Source of the DNA: Opitutia bacterium
GTDB lineage: Bacteria; Verrucomicrobiota; Verrucomicrobiia; Opitutales; UBA953
NCBI GenBank assembly: GCA_003485955.1
Contig: DNHH01000131.1
Coordinates: 9,495 to 17,161, forward strand
Length of the DNA: 7,667 nt
Reading direction: 5' to 3'
Part shown: piece by piece, positions 6,953 through 7,667 of the stretch
Layout: each line of letters starts with the position of its first letter
Numbering within the stretch: the stretch's first letter is position 1
Program-made: the position numbers and the translations under genes
The notes under the pieces: model-generated
Databases searched by the model: none
Told to the model about the DNA's origin: nothing
Seen by the model: the letters and a program-made list of their open reading frames with translations, nothing else

Positions 6953-7667
6953 GTGCTGCCTATTTACCTGTTCTAAGTTGTACGGCATTCGCAGCAAGCG
7001 AAGCGAGTTGGCTTAGAAAAAATCCTCGCAAAGAACATTTATTAATGCAGCGAGCCGTCGCTGGTATCGCCGAGGCGACACTCATTCAGCTTGGACGTAA
7101 ACCCGAGGTTGTTCTCGTGCTCGCAGGTAAAGGCAAGAACGGTGCGGATGCCATCCTCGCCGGATGCGCGCTCGGCGGAAAACTCTTTATCTTACTTGCC
7201 GAAGGCAAAACCATTGGAGAATTGCCGAAAGCAGCATTAGCGAAAGCACATCGTAAGGGCGCCTGCATCTTAACTTGGCACAATAAAATACCTACATTAC
7301 CGAAACCAACGGTAATTCTTGATGGTATTTTGGGTACAGGCTTTCGGGGGACCCTCGGACCCGAACTGCGCCGTCTATTAAAATGGAGCGAATCAATCCC
7401 TGGCCTTCGGGTTGCCGTCGATGTGCCCAGCGGAGTTAGTGATCGCCATCACTCTCCCTGCTTTCGTGCAGATCTGACCGTATCGATTGGTTGTTTAAAA
7501 GCCCCACTCCTTCTTCCTGCTGTGGCCAAAAGCGCCGGGCGCATTCGCGTCATCGATATTGAGATCCCTCTGAAAGCCGAAAGCCAACGCTGCGCTACGC
7601 GAAATGTTTTAGGGCGACTAACATCGCCCCGCGATGCGCGCACTGAAAAGCGCGAGCAAGGCCGCGT
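6949..7667 (+). CDS. nnrE: NAD(P)H-hydrate epimerase domain, probably bifunctional NnrE-NnrD (3' end missing)
   Basis: This frame is open for 239 codons from the ATG to the right edge. It encodes a YjeF N-terminal (NnrE) domain, which interconverts the R and S forms of hydrated NAD(P)H so the dehydratase NnrD can repair them. Seen: LMQRAVAGIAEA near residue 33 (family LMENAG region), VLVLAGKGKNGADA near 53-65 (family GxGNNGGDG), LDGILGTGFRGTL near 124-136 (family DALFGTGLRG), VAVDVPSGVSD near 161-171, and RADLTVSIGCLKAPLLL near 179-195 followed by GRIRVIDIEIP. After this the frame continues with RLTSPRDARTEKREQGR, which resembles the linker and first strand of NnrD (PxR..x.HK...G), so a fused dehydratase is likely beyond the edge. 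The substrate-loop motif deviates from consensus (K for N and two A for G), so activity is less certain than family membership. The start overlaps acpS by 4 bases; acpS-nnr adjacency is common. Confidence 0.88.
   Translation, partial: MSAAYLPVLSCTAFAASEASWLRKNPRKEHLLMQRAVAGIAEATLIQLGRKPEVVLVLAGKGKNGADAILAGCALGGKLFILLAEGKTIGELPKAALAKAHRKGACILTWHNKIPTLPKPTVILDGILGTGFRGTLGPELRRLLKWSESIPGLRVAVDVPSGVSDRHHSPCFRADLTVSIGCLKAPLLLPAVAKSAGRIRVIDIEIPLKAESQRCATRNVLGRLTSPRDARTEKREQGR

Noticed and set aside
7086..7643. Two antisense open frames near the right edge
   Set aside because: They lie opposite the NAD(P)HX epimerase frame, which runs open on the plus strand with family motifs throughout.

Overview
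The window is about 7.7 kb of compact, wholly plus-strand bacterial sequence: five consecutive genes with almost no intergenic space. Gene content points to a Gram-negative member of the PVC group, most likely Verrucomicrobiota (Opitutae-like). The main reason is the oversized UvrA, which carries more than the usual two ATPase modules; tandem-fused UvrA proteins of this kind are known from Chlamydiae and relatives. The taxonomic call is inference from gene structure, not from a marker gene.

Layout. (1) Positions 1-3632: the 3' two-thirds of a giant uvrA, open at the left edge. It contains the second ATPase half of one UvrA unit followed by a complete second UvrA unit, so three Walker A / signature / Walker B sets are visible. 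(2) 3631-3655: a short inverted repeat that begins inside the uvrA stop codon. (3) 3672-5807: an unnamed membrane-anchored protein with a transglutaminase-like cysteine-hydrolase core and helical C-terminal half. (4) 5804-6550: pdxJ, pyridoxine 5'-phosphate synthase. (5) 6551-6952: acpS, holo-acyl-carrier-protein synthase. (6) 6949-7667: the start of an NAD(P)HX repair gene (YjeF N-terminal / NnrE domain, probably running into NnrD), cut by the right edge.

Genes 3672 onward look like one transcription unit. Successive junctions are a 4-base overlap, a directly abutting stop/start, and another 4-base overlap, and no Shine-Dalgarno-like sequence is visible before any of the four starts. The last three genes are metabolic housekeeping: PLP synthesis, carrier-protein activation and repair of damaged nicotinamide cofactors. 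The pdxJ-acpS pair is also adjacent in Proteobacteria. UvrA is the damage-recognition ATPase of nucleotide excision repair. The transglutaminase-like gene is the least understood item. No tRNA, rRNA, CRISPR, insertion sequence or phage feature was seen, and no gene-free stretch exceeds 40 bases.
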